Assembly: GCA_016177875.1 (NCBI GenBank)
Contig: JACOUL010000044.1
Coordinates: forward strand, 1-64,000
DNA: 64,000 nt
Source: Burkholderiales bacterium
GTDB lineage: Bacteria; Pseudomonadota; Gammaproteobacteria; Burkholderiales; Burkholderiaceae_D
Direction: 5' to 3'
The first letter of the stretch is position 1. Each line of letters starts with the position of its first letter. The translations under genes and the position numbers were made by a program. Positions 53,942 to 62,862 of this stretch are shown piece after piece. The notes under the pieces are model-generated. The model made no database searches. It was given only the letters and a program-made list of their open reading frames with translations, and had not been told where the DNA came from.

Positions 53942-55189
53942 ATGCCTGAATCCCTGCATTTCTACCGCGATCTGCCGGCGCTATCCTCCTTCGCGGAAGT
54001 CACGGAAGGCAAACGCCATGCCGATCTGCCGAACGATTGGTGGATCGTGGTGGCGGACGTGGCGGGTTCGACCAAAGCGATCGAGGCGGGGGCGTACAAG
54101 GATGTCAATACGGTCGGCGTGGCATGCATCGCTGCGGTGGTGAATGTGGATCGCTCCATCGATTTACCTTTTGTGTTCGGCGGCGATGGCGCCACCTTTG
54201 CGATTCCGGATGCGTTACGTGAACGGGTGATGATGGCGCTGCGCGCAGCACAACAATTGTCGCGCGACAGCTTCGGCCTTAGCCTGCGCGTCGGCTTGGT
54301 GTCCGTTGCGCATTTGACGGAAAACAAATACCGCGTTCGCATGGGGAAGGTACAGTTGTCGCCGCATGTGACGCAACCGGTCTTGTCCGGGCGCGGCTGG
54401 GAAGAGGCTGAGCGCCTGGTGAAAACGCCGGGGTCGCCTGACGTCGTATTCGTGGACGAAAATGAAGGTGTCGCCGACGGCAGTTTTGAAGGCTTCGAAT
54501 GCCGCTGGCAAGGCGTGCCGAGTTTTAACGGCCATAAGCTCGCGCTCTTGGTGGCAGCAACATCCGCCGATGCCGAAACCAATCTCGATACCTATCAGCG
54601 CGTTTTTAAACAAATCGAAGCGATCTACGGCGACGTCGCGCAATATCATCCATTGCGCGCCGAGCGCATGCGCATGACGTTCAATCCGCGCTTGTTGGCG
54701 CATGAATGGCGCGTGCGCACCAGCCAGCTTCCGATCGGAAAGCGCCTCGCGTATTTCGCCAAGATGCTTTTGACGAATGCGCTCGGCAGCTATTTCTTTG
54801 CTTTCAAGCGCGATACGGAAACGGTGCGCTGGTCGCAATATCCGGCCGAGGTGGTGGAGAACTCCGATTTTAGAAAATTCGACGGCATGCTGCGCATGGT
54901 GATCGACGGCAGCGAAGAGCAATCCCAACAACTGGAACGTTTTCTGGAAGCCGAACACCGCACGGCCAAGCTCGCCTACGGCACGCACAAATCGGGCGAA
55001 GCGCTGATGACGTGTATCGTGCAAAACTATAACGGCAACCATCAACACTTCGTCGACGGCAGCGACGGCGGCTATGCCTTGGCCGCTAAAGAACTCAAGC
55101 GCCGCTTAGTGCAAGTGCAGCAAATGAAATTGCAGGTGCAAGCAGCTTCCTGGCTGCCGGCCGCGGACGCGACTCGCAGCGCCGGTTGA
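53942..55189 (+). CDS. DUF3095 protein with class III cyclase-like N-terminal domain
   Basis: 415 residues from the ATG 2 bp after the anti-sigma stop; a GTG at 53924 is possible. Residues ~30-190 have WWIVVADVAGSTKAIEAG and VFGGDGATFAIP, echoing the metal-binding Asp and sheet of class III nucleotidyl cyclases. Whether DUF3095 proteins make a cyclic nucleotide is not established. The C-terminal ~200 residues are family-specific. Being third in the sigma/anti-sigma operon, it may link envelope stress to a nucleotide signal. Confidence 0.82.
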   Translation: MPESLHFYRDLPALSSFAEVTEGKRHADLPNDWWIVVADVAGSTKAIEAGAYKDVNTVGVACIAAVVNVDRSIDLPFVFGGDGATFAIPDALRERVMMALRAAQQLSRDSFGLSLRVGLVSVAHLTENKYRVRMGKVQLSPHVTQPVLSGRGWEEAERLVKTPGSPDVVFVDENEGVADGSFEGFECRWQGVPSFNGHKLALLVAATSADAETNLDTYQRVFKQIEAIYGDVAQYHPLRAERMRMTFNPRLLAHEWRVRTSQLPIGKRLAYFAKMLLTNALGSYFFAFKRDTETVRWSQYPAEVVENSDFRKFDGMLRMVIDGSEEQSQQLERFLEAEHRTAKLAYGTHKSGEALMTCIVQNYNGNHQHFVDGSDGGYALAAKELKRRLVQVQQMKLQVQAASWLPAADATRSAG

Positions 55190-55252
55190 TCTTTACTGAA
55201 ATTCTTGCGATAGTTGGTTTCTCCTATCGCCCACTCTCCTCGACAAAACATC

Positions 55253-56860
55253 ATGAACATGCAGCGTTGCTTCTCCCTCGCCGTACTGGCCGGTATTGCA
55301 AGTCACGCACTTGCGCAAAACGAAGCGCCGATTACGAGCGTGGTGCTCTATCCCGGCAGCGCAACCATCGAGCGCACAACCCCAATTGCAGCGGGAATGA
55401 AACAAGTGGAGATCAAGGGACTGCCCGCCAATTTCGATACGCAAACCTTGCGTGCCGATGCCGACGCCGGCATCCAGATCGGGCAAATCGTGGTGCGCGA
55501 CGTAAAAGGCACGGAAGCTGCCAGCGCCCGTGAAGCGGAACTCGAAGCGAAAATCCAAGCCGTGCAAGACAAGATGGCGGTAATCGATGTCGATGCCAAG
55601 TCAGCGGAACTCGCCAAGAATTTTTTGGAGCGCCTTTCGGGCTCCGGCGCCAATGCGAACGACAAGCAAGCGGCCGTTGACGGTCGCGCGGTATCCGGCG
55701 TGCTGGAAGCGATTCGCCGCGGCGGCAACGATGCATTCGAGCGCATGCACAAGGCCCGTGTACAAAAGCGTGAGCTAGAAAAACAATTGGGCGCCTTGCA
55801 GAGCGAGTTGGCGCGTGTGCGAAGCGGCGCGCGCGATGTGCGCAACATCACCGTCAATTTGGCCGCGAGGCAAGCAGGCGCGATTCGCCTGAACTATCAA
55901 GTCAATAACGCCGGATGGAAACCCACTTACCGTGCCATGCTGGATTCGAAAGCATCGACGGTCGATCTGGAACGCCTGGCGATGGTGTCGCAAAAAACCG
56001 GCGAAGATTGGTCGAACGTGAAATTGAAATTGTCGACCGGCCAGCCGCGTTTGTCGCCGCAAGCACCGGAACCGCGGCCGTGGCTGCTGAGCTATTACAA
56101 GCCGCAGCCGGAAGGAGCATACCGCATGCGCGGCATACCGGCTCCTGCGGCCGCACCGGCTCCCTCTCCCAAGCCAGCCGGCTATGCGCAGGCCAAATCC
56201 GCAGCCGATGACTACATCCCGCCGGTGATCGAAACCCAAGGGAGTTTTTCGACCGAATTCGACGTGCCGACGCGCGTCACGCTTCCCGCCGACGGCCGCG
56301 AGATTTCCGTCGCATTGGCCAAACAATCGATCAATGCCAAGCAGCGCGTGCGCGTTGCGCCGCGCCTGGACAAGGCAGCGGTTGTCACTGCCGAAGCAGC
56401 GCGTCCGGCCGGCGTTTGGATAACCGGCAATATGCAATTGTTCCGCGACGGCAGCTACGTCGGCGCCACGCATTGGAATCCGCAATCTTCCGACAAATTC
56501 ATTTTCTCCTTCGGCCGCGACGATTTGATCCGCGTCGCCGTCGATCGCGCCAATGAGCAAAGCGGCAGCAGCGGCTTTTTGACGCAGCAATCGCAGCGCA
56601 AAGTGGCCGATGTGTATACCCTCACCAGCACGCATAAAACGCCGGTCGACTTGCTGGTACTCGAATCGTCTCCGGTGTCCACTTCCGAGGACATCAAGGT
56701 GGAGACTGCCTTCAATCCCAAACCGACTGTCGACACTTGGGAGCAACGGCGCGGCGTCGTCGGCTGGGAGACGGTGATCAATCCGAATCAAAGCTTGAAG
56801 TTCAGCGTCGATTACACCATCACCTATCCGAAAGAAGGGTCGGTGAGCGGATTGCCCTAA
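55253..56860 (+). CDS. DUF4139/MuiA-like secreted protein
   Basis: 535 residues from MNMQRC. The signal peptide ends HALAQ (~22). An N-terminal DUF4140 beta domain has ITSVVLYPGSATIERTTPIAAG. A coiled coil covers ~90-190. The DUF4139 domain (~200-535) includes RLNYQVNNAGWKPTYRAMLDSK and ends VGWETVINPNQSLKFSVDYTITYP. Relatives include mucoidy inhibitor A and FimD-like surface proteins; the molecular role is unclear. It follows the DUF3095 gene by 63 bp. Confidence 0.87.
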   Translation: MNMQRCFSLAVLAGIASHALAQNEAPITSVVLYPGSATIERTTPIAAGMKQVEIKGLPANFDTQTLRADADAGIQIGQIVVRDVKGTEAASAREAELEAKIQAVQDKMAVIDVDAKSAELAKNFLERLSGSGANANDKQAAVDGRAVSGVLEAIRRGGNDAFERMHKARVQKRELEKQLGALQSELARVRSGARDVRNITVNLAARQAGAIRLNYQVNNAGWKPTYRAMLDSKASTVDLERLAMVSQKTGEDWSNVKLKLSTGQPRLSPQAPEPRPWLLSYYKPQPEGAYRMRGIPAPAAAPAPSPKPAGYAQAKSAADDYIPPVIETQGSFSTEFDVPTRVTLPADGREISVALAKQSINAKQRVRVAPRLDKAAVVTAEAARPAGVWITGNMQLFRDGSYVGATHWNPQSSDKFIFSFGRDDLIRVAVDRANEQSGSSGFLTQQSQRKVADVYTLTSTHKTPVDLLVLESSPVSTSEDIKVETAFNPKPTVDTWEQRRGVVGWETVINPNQSLKFSVDYTITYPKEGSVSGLP

Positions 56861-56886
56861 GCCCGATCAAACCGAGCGCGGCATCA

Positions 56887-56929
56887 AAAAGCCGCAGGCG
56901 CATTGTTGTATGCATGCCCTGCGGCTTTT
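56887..56929 (+). terminator. Rho-independent terminator after the MuiA-like gene
   Basis: AAAGCCGCAGG and CCTGCGGCTTTT arms around a ~17-nt loop with A's before and T's after. It could work in both directions. Confidence 0.8.
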
Positions 56930-56995
56930 GCCTTATCAGCATCCTGCGTGTATAAAGAAGACGGACGGGCTAGTAAGAAAACAGGGTTAACCCAG

Positions 56996-57739
56996 ATGTT
57001 ACTCATTCTGCGGCTGCTACGAAAAATCATCGGCTGGGTGGATTTCATCCTTTTCACCGTGCTGATGTATGTGCTGTCCTGGCTGCCATGGCCGGGCAAG
57101 CATCCGGTGGCGCGCATGTTCAATGCCTGGTGCCGCGCCTTCGTGCGTGCGCTCGACGTGGATCTGCGCGTGCATCAAAAGAATCGGGTGCGTTTGCCCG
57201 ATCGCTTCATCTTAATCGCCAATCATCCTTCCGCGTTTGAAGACATCGGCATTCCCGCCGTATTCGACGTCGTCTCCTTAGCTAAGCTTCAAGTCAAAGA
57301 TTGGTTCGTCGTCGGGCGCATCAGCCGCGCGGCAGGCACGCTGTTTGTCGATCGCGACGATCCTGCCTCGCGCCACCAAGCGATCGACACCATGGCCGCG
57401 GCCGTCAACGCCGGACAAAATATCGCACTGTATCCGGAAGGCGGCTGCAAAGGCAGGCGGCTGTTCACGGAGTTCAAATCGGGCGCGTTCGAAGTGTCGA
57501 TCCGCACCGGCATTCCGATTTTGCCGGTGTTTTTGCATTACGAAGCGCAAGACGATTTTGAATGGCAGCCGCCTTACACGCTGCCGCAAAAAATCTGGCA
57601 CATGATGACGGCAAAGAATAACCGCGCCAATTTTTATGTCTACGACATCCTTGACCCAAAAGACTATGCCGACCGCCATGCAATGAAAGCGGCAGCTTAC
57701 GAAAAGTTTTCGCGATGGAATGCGCAATACCTGGAATAA
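56996..57739 (+). CDS. 1-acyl-glycerol-3-phosphate acyltransferase-like (PlsC family)
   Basis: 247 residues from MLLILRLL. An N-terminal TM lies at ~12-32. The acyltransferase block has NHPSAFED (N-H-x4-D), then GTLFVDRDD and the glycerophosphate-binding YPEGGCKG. It moves an acyl chain from acyl-ACP/CoA to a lysophospholipid or ornithine-lipid-like acceptor at the inner membrane. No partner gene is nearby. It lies behind a terminator, so it has its own promoter. Confidence 0.88.
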   Translation: MLLILRLLRKIIGWVDFILFTVLMYVLSWLPWPGKHPVARMFNAWCRAFVRALDVDLRVHQKNRVRLPDRFILIANHPSAFEDIGIPAVFDVVSLAKLQVKDWFVVGRISRAAGTLFVDRDDPASRHQAIDTMAAAVNAGQNIALYPEGGCKGRRLFTEFKSGAFEVSIRTGIPILPVFLHYEAQDDFEWQPPYTLPQKIWHMMTAKNNRANFYVYDILDPKDYADRHAMKAAAYEKFSRWNAQYLE

Positions 57740-57864
57740 CGACAGGAAAATTGGCGCATTTTTCACCAAAAATAGGGCATTTTCCTCTCCGAATAGGCAG
57801 TGGCAAGCTCGCTAGAGCAGCGGCTATAGTGAAACTTACTATTTGCTAGGAAAGGACCCCCACC

Positions 57865-58662
57865 ATGGCACAAGCTCACGTCAACGGTATCCAACTCGAC
57901 TACACCGTCACCGGCGAAGGCCCGGCGCTCTTATTGATTCACGGATTGGGTTCGTGCAAAGAAGATTGGGAACCGCAGGTTGTGGAATTTTCGCGGCATT
58001 ACAAAGTCATCAGCTTCGATTTGCGCGGCCACGGTAAATCGGATAAACCGGAAGGTCCCTATAACATGCAAATGTTTGCGACGGACGCTGCCGGTTTGCT
58101 GAAGACCTTGAACATCGAAGCGGCACACGTGGTGGGTATTTCCCTGGGCGGCGCAATCGCGTTTCAATTCGCGCTCGATCATCCCTCATTGACGCGCACG
58201 CTCACTGTCGTCAATAGCGGCCCGGAAGCCATCGTGCGCACCTTCAAGGAAAAATTCGCTATTTGGCTGCGCTTGTTCATGGTGCGCCGCATGGGTCCGG
58301 CCAAACTCGGCCAGCTGCTCGCCAAGCACTTATTTCCCAACCCTGAAAGCAAAGCCGCCGGAGAAGCCTTCGCCGCACGCTATGCGCACAATGACAAAAA
58401 CGCTTATCGTCACGCGATGCTGGCCTTAATCGGCTGGAGCGTCGCCGCCAAGATCGGCACCATCCGCAATCCCGCGCTGATCATCGCGGCCGACCAAGAT
58501 TACACGCCGCTATCGTTCAAGGAAGCATTCGTGGCGAAGATGCCGGGCGCCAAGCTGGAAGTCGTGCGCGACGCGCGCCATGCGCTGCCGATGGAAAAGC
58601 CGGCCGCGTTCAATGCCGTGCTGGCACAATTCCTCGCCATGCATACGACTCAAGCGGCTTAG
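57865..58662 (+). CDS. Alpha/beta hydrolase
   Basis: 265 residues, no signal peptide, so cytoplasmic. It has oxyanion HGLGSCKEDW, nucleophile GISLGG (Ser ~94), Asp in AADQDYTP and His in DARHALP. RGHGKSDKP is typical of the 3-oxoadipate enol-lactonase/haloperoxidase-like branch. The substrate is unknown. AGGAAAGGA lies upstream of the ATG. Confidence 0.9.
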   Translation: MAQAHVNGIQLDYTVTGEGPALLLIHGLGSCKEDWEPQVVEFSRHYKVISFDLRGHGKSDKPEGPYNMQMFATDAAGLLKTLNIEAAHVVGISLGGAIAFQFALDHPSLTRTLTVVNSGPEAIVRTFKEKFAIWLRLFMVRRMGPAKLGQLLAKHLFPNPESKAAGEAFAARYAHNDKNAYRHAMLALIGWSVAAKIGTIRNPALIIAADQDYTPLSFKEAFVAKMPGAKLEVVRDARHALPMEKPAAFNAVLAQFLAMHTTQAA

Positions 58663-58669
58663 CGGCAGA

Positions 58670-59512
58670 TTAATTAGCGGTATATCGCCAATCCGGCAAA
58701 AATTTTTCCAAGGTGCGCAGCAACGCTTGCGGCTGAATCGGTTTGCTTAAAAACGCGTCGCATCCGGCAGATGCGGCGCGTACCCGATCGAGCGGATTGC
58801 GGCTGCCGGTCAGGATGATCGACGCCGTACGCCGGCGGTCTTGCCGGCGCTTCAACAGCGTACACAGCTCGAAGCCGGACTTATCCGGCAACTCGACTTC
58901 ATGGATGACGCAGTTATATCGGTGTAACGCCAGCAAGCTGACCGCTTCCGCTACCGAAGGCACATGATCGACCCGATAGCCTGTGCCCGAGAGCCTATCG
59001 GCGATATAGTTGCCGCCGGTGGGGTCGGGGTCAACCACCAGCACCGCCGGCTCGCTCTTGAAAGTCATGGGAGTGTTACGGTCATACCATTGATCGACCT
59101 GGCCCAATTCCAGCTCGTTTTCAGCGTCGCTCATCTGCTCGGCCTTAGCCGGTTCCACGGGCGAGGCCACCGGGATGTTGAGCGCCGTGTCCAGCGTCGC
59201 CAGAATTTCAGCCCAGCGAATCGGGCGCTTGATATGCGCGACCGTTTTCAGCTTATCGGACGGCGCCTTACCTACGCTGATGATCGGATAGCGCTCGGGA
59301 CGCACAGCCTCCAAGTCACGCCGGATTAATCCTTCGTCGCTATCCAGATCGATCAACAGGCAGGCGGGAATATCGTTTTCGTTGGGGACCCATTCGCGAT
59401 AATTGAAGGGCCGGTATTCGGAAACTTTGAAGATGGAAGAGAACAGCGTTTTTTCACGCGCAGGAAAACCTGCCAGTTCAACGGCGACTTCGAGTTTTTT
59501 ATTGTCGTCCAT
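58670..59512 (-). CDS. Tandem receiver-like protein with a Glu in place of the phosphoacceptor
   Basis: 280 residues. The C-terminal receiver (~155-278) has VLVVDPDPTGG, Lys in LSKPI and Thr/Ser in IILTGS. At the phosphoacceptor site, however, the line NCVIHEVELPDKSGFEL reads Glu instead of Asp (if strand 3 is VIHEVELPD). The N-terminal half (~5-115) has a similar outline (ACLLIDLDSDEG, VAHIKRP) and may be a second receiver-like domain. It may therefore act as a constitutive or scaffold regulator. No DNA-binding output domain. Convergent with the alpha/beta hydrolase. Confidence 0.75.
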   Translation of the reverse strand: MDDNKKLEVAVELAGFPAREKTLFSSIFKVSEYRPFNYREWVPNENDIPACLLIDLDSDEGLIRRDLEAVRPERYPIISVGKAPSDKLKTVAHIKRPIRWAEILATLDTALNIPVASPVEPAKAEQMSDAENELELGQVDQWYDRNTPMTFKSEPAVLVVDPDPTGGNYIADRLSGTGYRVDHVPSVAEAVSLLALHRYNCVIHEVELPDKSGFELCTLLKRRQDRRRTASIILTGSRNPLDRVRAASAGCDAFLSKPIQPQALLRTLEKFLPDWRYTAN

Positions 59513-59636
59513 GATTGGAATCCTTATTGTCGCAATTACAACATATTGCCAGGGCGAAACTCAAAAGTACCCCTACGTGTGTTGGATTGTCAATAAGGCG
59601 TTGTTTATTTGTGAGGCGTTGTTTATTTGTGGCTGC

Positions 59637-59828
59637 CTACTTGTGGCTGCCGCCGGAGCCGCCGCCCCAAGAACTTCCCGAGCCGGTATTAGAGCTCCAG
59701 CTGCTTCCCGAATAGCTGCTGCCGCTACCTGAGCCGCGCATGCTGGGCGAAGATAAAAGTCGATTCCAGCTGCTGCCGGTGGACACCAGGGAAACGATCA
59801 AAGCGTAGACGATGAATTTGCCGTTCAT
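59637..59828 (-). CDS. Small Ser/Gly-rich membrane or secreted peptide
   Basis: 63 residues from MNGKFIVYALIVSLVSTGSSW. A hydrophobic N-terminal stretch (~4-18) is followed by ~40 residues of Gly, Ser and Trp (GSGSGSSYSGSSWSS...GGGSGGSHK). Its ATG overlaps the DUF4178 stop by ATGA, so it is the last gene of that operon. Such tails resemble those of small envelope proteins in related stress clusters. Function unknown. Confidence 0.65.
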   Translation of the reverse strand: MNGKFIVYALIVSLVSTGSSWNRLLSSPSMRGSGSGSSYSGSSWSSNTGSGSSWGGGSGGSHK

Positions 59829-61270
59829 GATTTGTCTTGCATCCAGCTGATGAGTTTCGCGGGAATCCATACGGCCGCAGCGGCGAATGCCGTCACCAAC
59901 CAGGTACGGTCAAATTCCAGCAGGAGCGGAATGGCATTAAATCCGATGATCCCCCACAGGAAGTATTTGGCGATTTTTTCGATATCGGTTTTCGGCGGCA
60001 GCTTGTCAGCCTTGATTTCTTTTCCGAACCAGGCGCGGATTTGGTCGGCCCCTACCGGCGTCGACCATGTCCAATTCAGCTCCTCGGGCGTCAACTCCGC
60101 GGCAAGGCGATTCTTGCCGCTTTCGAATTCAATCACGCGGGCCTTGTCGCCGGCTTGGACTTTCCAGTTGAAAGCGCCGGCGGCGGAAATGACTTCGGAG
60201 GTATATTCGTACAGCTTCTTATAGGTTTGATTGCCGACGACTGCGGTCTCGCCGCGATTCCATTTGGGCCAATCGTCCATCACTTTGCCGCGTTGCCACC
60301 CTTCGTCGGTCTCGATCAACCACAAGAAACCAGCGCGCGGGTTGTACATCAAGTACTCGGTCCACACCGAGCCTTCATCATCCTTGCTGCGCAAGGCGCC
60401 GATCATTTCGTATTGCGCGCCGCTGATGGTGGCCTTGGCACCGAGCTCCAGCGTAGTCTTCAGTTGTTCCATGCGCTCGGCCACGTCCAGCACTTGCAGG
60501 ACATTGGTCGAGGCATCGATTTGCGAACGGCAGCTGGGACAAACAATCTGGCGCGTGAGGCCGGGCACATAACCAACGCTGCTGCCACAAGACGGGCAGG
60601 ACAGCGGCTGCACCTTGGCCTTCAATTCGCCGGCGCTGTCGCGCACGGTATCGTCGTCGCGCAAGAGCTGACACTTCATTTGCGCCAGGGTGACCGATTC
60701 ACCGACATAGGCGGTTGGCTGCGGCGAATCGGAATAATCGAGCGTTAAGAAATATCTGCCGCAGCGCAGGTCGGCCAAGCGCGCTTGCCAACCCGGCCCG
60801 ACCTTGAACGGCAATTCGCCCTGGCCGCCGATGCATTCCGCCTCGCGCACATCGGAAGCAATGAAGGTTCGGTCGAAAAATTTATAGAGGGTGCCGACGC
60901 GAACTTCACCAAATTGCGGCAAGCTGCCGCCGACCTTCTTTTCCAGCGTAAAGGTGTACTGTCCCGAAGCGTCGGACAGCCAAGCGCCGCTGCCGTCGCT
61001 GCGCATGACATACCACTCGTTCCACATGCCGGCCGGATAACGCAGCTGGATGCGACCGATGACCGTGAACTCTTGTCCGCCGTATGTTCCTGAAGTGCCG
61101 ATCTGGATCGGCGAATAATCTTCCAAGACATCCGACATGCGCCCCATGTCTTTGACCTTGTCGGCATCTTTCAATACCGTGGTCTTGCAAAAGCCGCACA
61201 CCGCCATGACGGAGGCGTGCGACTTGAATTCGACTGGAGCGCCGCAGCTCGGGCAGGAGACTTTCTGCAT
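59825..61270 (-). CDS. DUF4178 protein with two zinc ribbons
   Basis: 481 residues. Zinc ribbon 1 is at ~4-30 (CPSCGAPVEF...CGFC) and is followed by a DUF4178 domain at ~55-200. Zinc ribbon 2 (CPSCGSSVGY...CPSCRSQ) lies at ~225-250 and is followed by a second DUF4178 domain at ~270-400. A hydrophobic tail (~435-470) anchors it to the membrane. It is a repeat of the same unit. DUF4178 genes typically keep company with PspA/SPFH and DUF350 genes in membrane-protection clusters, as here. Confidence 0.85.
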   Translation of the reverse strand: MQKVSCPSCGAPVEFKSHASVMAVCGFCKTTVLKDADKVKDMGRMSDVLEDYSPIQIGTSGTYGGQEFTVIGRIQLRYPAGMWNEWYVMRSDGSGAWLSDASGQYTFTLEKKVGGSLPQFGEVRVGTLYKFFDRTFIASDVREAECIGGQGELPFKVGPGWQARLADLRCGRYFLTLDYSDSPQPTAYVGESVTLAQMKCQLLRDDDTVRDSAGELKAKVQPLSCPSCGSSVGYVPGLTRQIVCPSCRSQIDASTNVLQVLDVAERMEQLKTTLELGAKATISGAQYEMIGALRSKDDEGSVWTEYLMYNPRAGFLWLIETDEGWQRGKVMDDWPKWNRGETAVVGNQTYKKLYEYTSEVISAAGAFNWKVQAGDKARVIEFESGKNRLAAELTPEELNWTWSTPVGADQIRAWFGKEIKADKLPPKTDIEKIAKYFLWGIIGFNAIPLLLEFDRTWLVTAFAAAAVWIPAKLISWMQDKS

Positions 61271-61276
61271 GAAGGG

Positions 61277-62323
61277 TTAGCCGATTAGTTTTTGTAATAC
61301 CTTCGCTTTAGCTTCGTCATAGTCTGCTTGAGAAATCAGACCTTTGTCCAGCATAGTCTTCAATTTTTCCAGCTGCGCTTCGGGCGCGTCGCCCGCCGGT
61401 GCGGCGGGCGCTGCTGCGGCAGGAGCAGGCGCTTGCTGTTGCGGCGCCATGGCGCCGGTCAATGCCTGCGTCATCACCTGGCCCACGCCCACGCCGGCGG
61501 CGAGCCCTGCGCCGATGCCGGCCAGGCCGCCTTCGTTTTGCGCAGCCAGCGGAATCGCTTCGGCCGCCTGGAAGCGGGTAAAGCCGGCCATCTTATCGGC
61601 GCTCATGCCGCCTTTCATGCCGGCGCCGATGCGGGCGTCCAGAGCCTCTTGCAGTTCCGGCGGCAGGCTGACCGTGCCGACATTGAATTCATCCAGGCCG
61701 AGGCCGTATTTTTCAAATGCCGTGGCCAAGCCGCCCCGAACCTGCTGCGCCATCAGCATCTGGTTGGCGGCCATATCGAGGAAAGGCACGCCGGACGAGC
61801 CGAGCGAGCTGGCCATGGTTGCCAGCATGATGCCTTGCAACTGCACCTCGGCATCGTCGCGCGTATAGATTTCGCGCGTGCCGGACAACTCGGTGAAGAC
61901 TTTGCGCGGATCGGCAACACGGTACGAGAACATGCCGAAGGCGCGGATGCGCACCATGTCGAAGTCTTTGTCGCGTATCGTGATCGGCTGCGGCGTGCCC
62001 CACTTACGGCCGGTCTGGACGCGCGTGGAAAAGAAATACACGTCCGACTTGAACGGCGAGTCGAACAGCTTGTCCCAGTTTTTCAAGTTGGTCAGCAAAG
62101 GCAGCGTTTGGGTGGTCAGCTTGTGCGTGCCGGGACCGAATACGTCGGCGATCTTGCCTTCGTTGACGAACACCGCCATTTGCGACTCACGCACGTTCAG
62201 AATGGCGCCGTTCTGGATTTCGAAATCCTGCATGGGATAACGCCAAGCGAGCACGCCTTCGGTATCTTCATTCCACTGCAGTACATCGATAAACTGCTTT
62301 TTGACGAAATTAAAAAGACCCAT
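61277..62323 (-). CDS. SPFH-domain protein with C-terminal SHOCT
   Basis: 348 residues. The SPFH/virion-core-like part (~20-250) has MAVFVNEGKIADVFGPGTHKL and GTVSLPPELQEALDARIGAG, as in YdjI-like proteins. A Pro/Ala/Gln-rich linker is followed by a SHOCT domain (~312-348, LEKLKTMLDKGLISQADYDEAKAKVL). SPFH proteins organise membrane microdomains and partner with PspA-like systems. It lies 6 bp upstream of the DUF4178 gene. Confidence 0.88.
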   Translation of the reverse strand: MGLFNFVKKQFIDVLQWNEDTEGVLAWRYPMQDFEIQNGAILNVRESQMAVFVNEGKIADVFGPGTHKLTTQTLPLLTNLKNWDKLFDSPFKSDVYFFSTRVQTGRKWGTPQPITIRDKDFDMVRIRAFGMFSYRVADPRKVFTELSGTREIYTRDDAEVQLQGIMLATMASSLGSSGVPFLDMAANQMLMAQQVRGGLATAFEKYGLGLDEFNVGTVSLPPELQEALDARIGAGMKGGMSADKMAGFTRFQAAEAIPLAAQNEGGLAGIGAGLAAGVGVGQVMTQALTGAMAPQQQAPAPAAAAPAAPAGDAPEAQLEKLKTMLDKGLISQADYDEAKAKVLQKLIG

Positions 62324-62344
62324 GATGTCCTCTCGGGATAAAAA

Positions 62345-62731
62345 TTAGGAAATGGCGGCGGCGTTCAGCGTGCCGACCGCCAATGCGATTGCGCCGAGCA
62401 AACCGCCGAAGGCGGCGTTATTCGATTCGATGTGCTCTCTCGACATTGACAAGCAGCGCGTAAATACAAGAAAAGCGACCAGCTGCACCACCACCGCGCC
62501 CAGCGACCACATGGCAAAGCTTTGGTAATTCGAGGTATGCAAAATGCAAGAGGCCAAGGTTAGGCTGAAACCGATAATGGCGCCGCCGAGCGACAGCGCC
62601 GCCGCGGTATTGCCCTGACGAATCAGCAGCATTTCGTCGTACGGCGTGACCCAGGTGTAGATGAGGAAAAACACCGTCAGGAACACGCCGGACATCAGAA
62701 GGTAAATAATGTAATTGGCAAAAGCTTGCAA
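62345..62731 (-). CDS. DUF350 membrane protein
   Basis: 128 residues with a TTG start. Four hydrophobic segments form the two-times-two-TM DUF350 pattern (IIYLLMSGVFLTVFFLIYTW; AALSLGGAIIGFSLTLASCI). First gene of the DUF350-SPFH-DUF4178-peptide operon. Family members such as YjfL lie beside PspA homologues and glutathionylspermidine/spermidine synthase genes; here the spermidine-synthase-like gene is divergent. Confidence 0.85.
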   Translation of the reverse strand: MQAFANYIIYLLMSGVFLTVFFLIYTWVTPYDEMLLIRQGNTAAALSLGGAIIGFSLTLASCILHTSNYQSFAMWSLGAVVVQLVAFLVFTRCLSMSREHIESNNAAFGGLLGAIALAVGTLNAAAIS

Positions 62732-62862
62732 AGTACTCTCCCCATAATGAATTGAGATGGGCGCTACGCTGGATTGATCATATACTAATCCAAAAAATTG
62801 CCCAACCGACAGTCTGCCGCATCAAATTGTTAGCGGCATTGCACAAACCGCTTCCCCAATCG

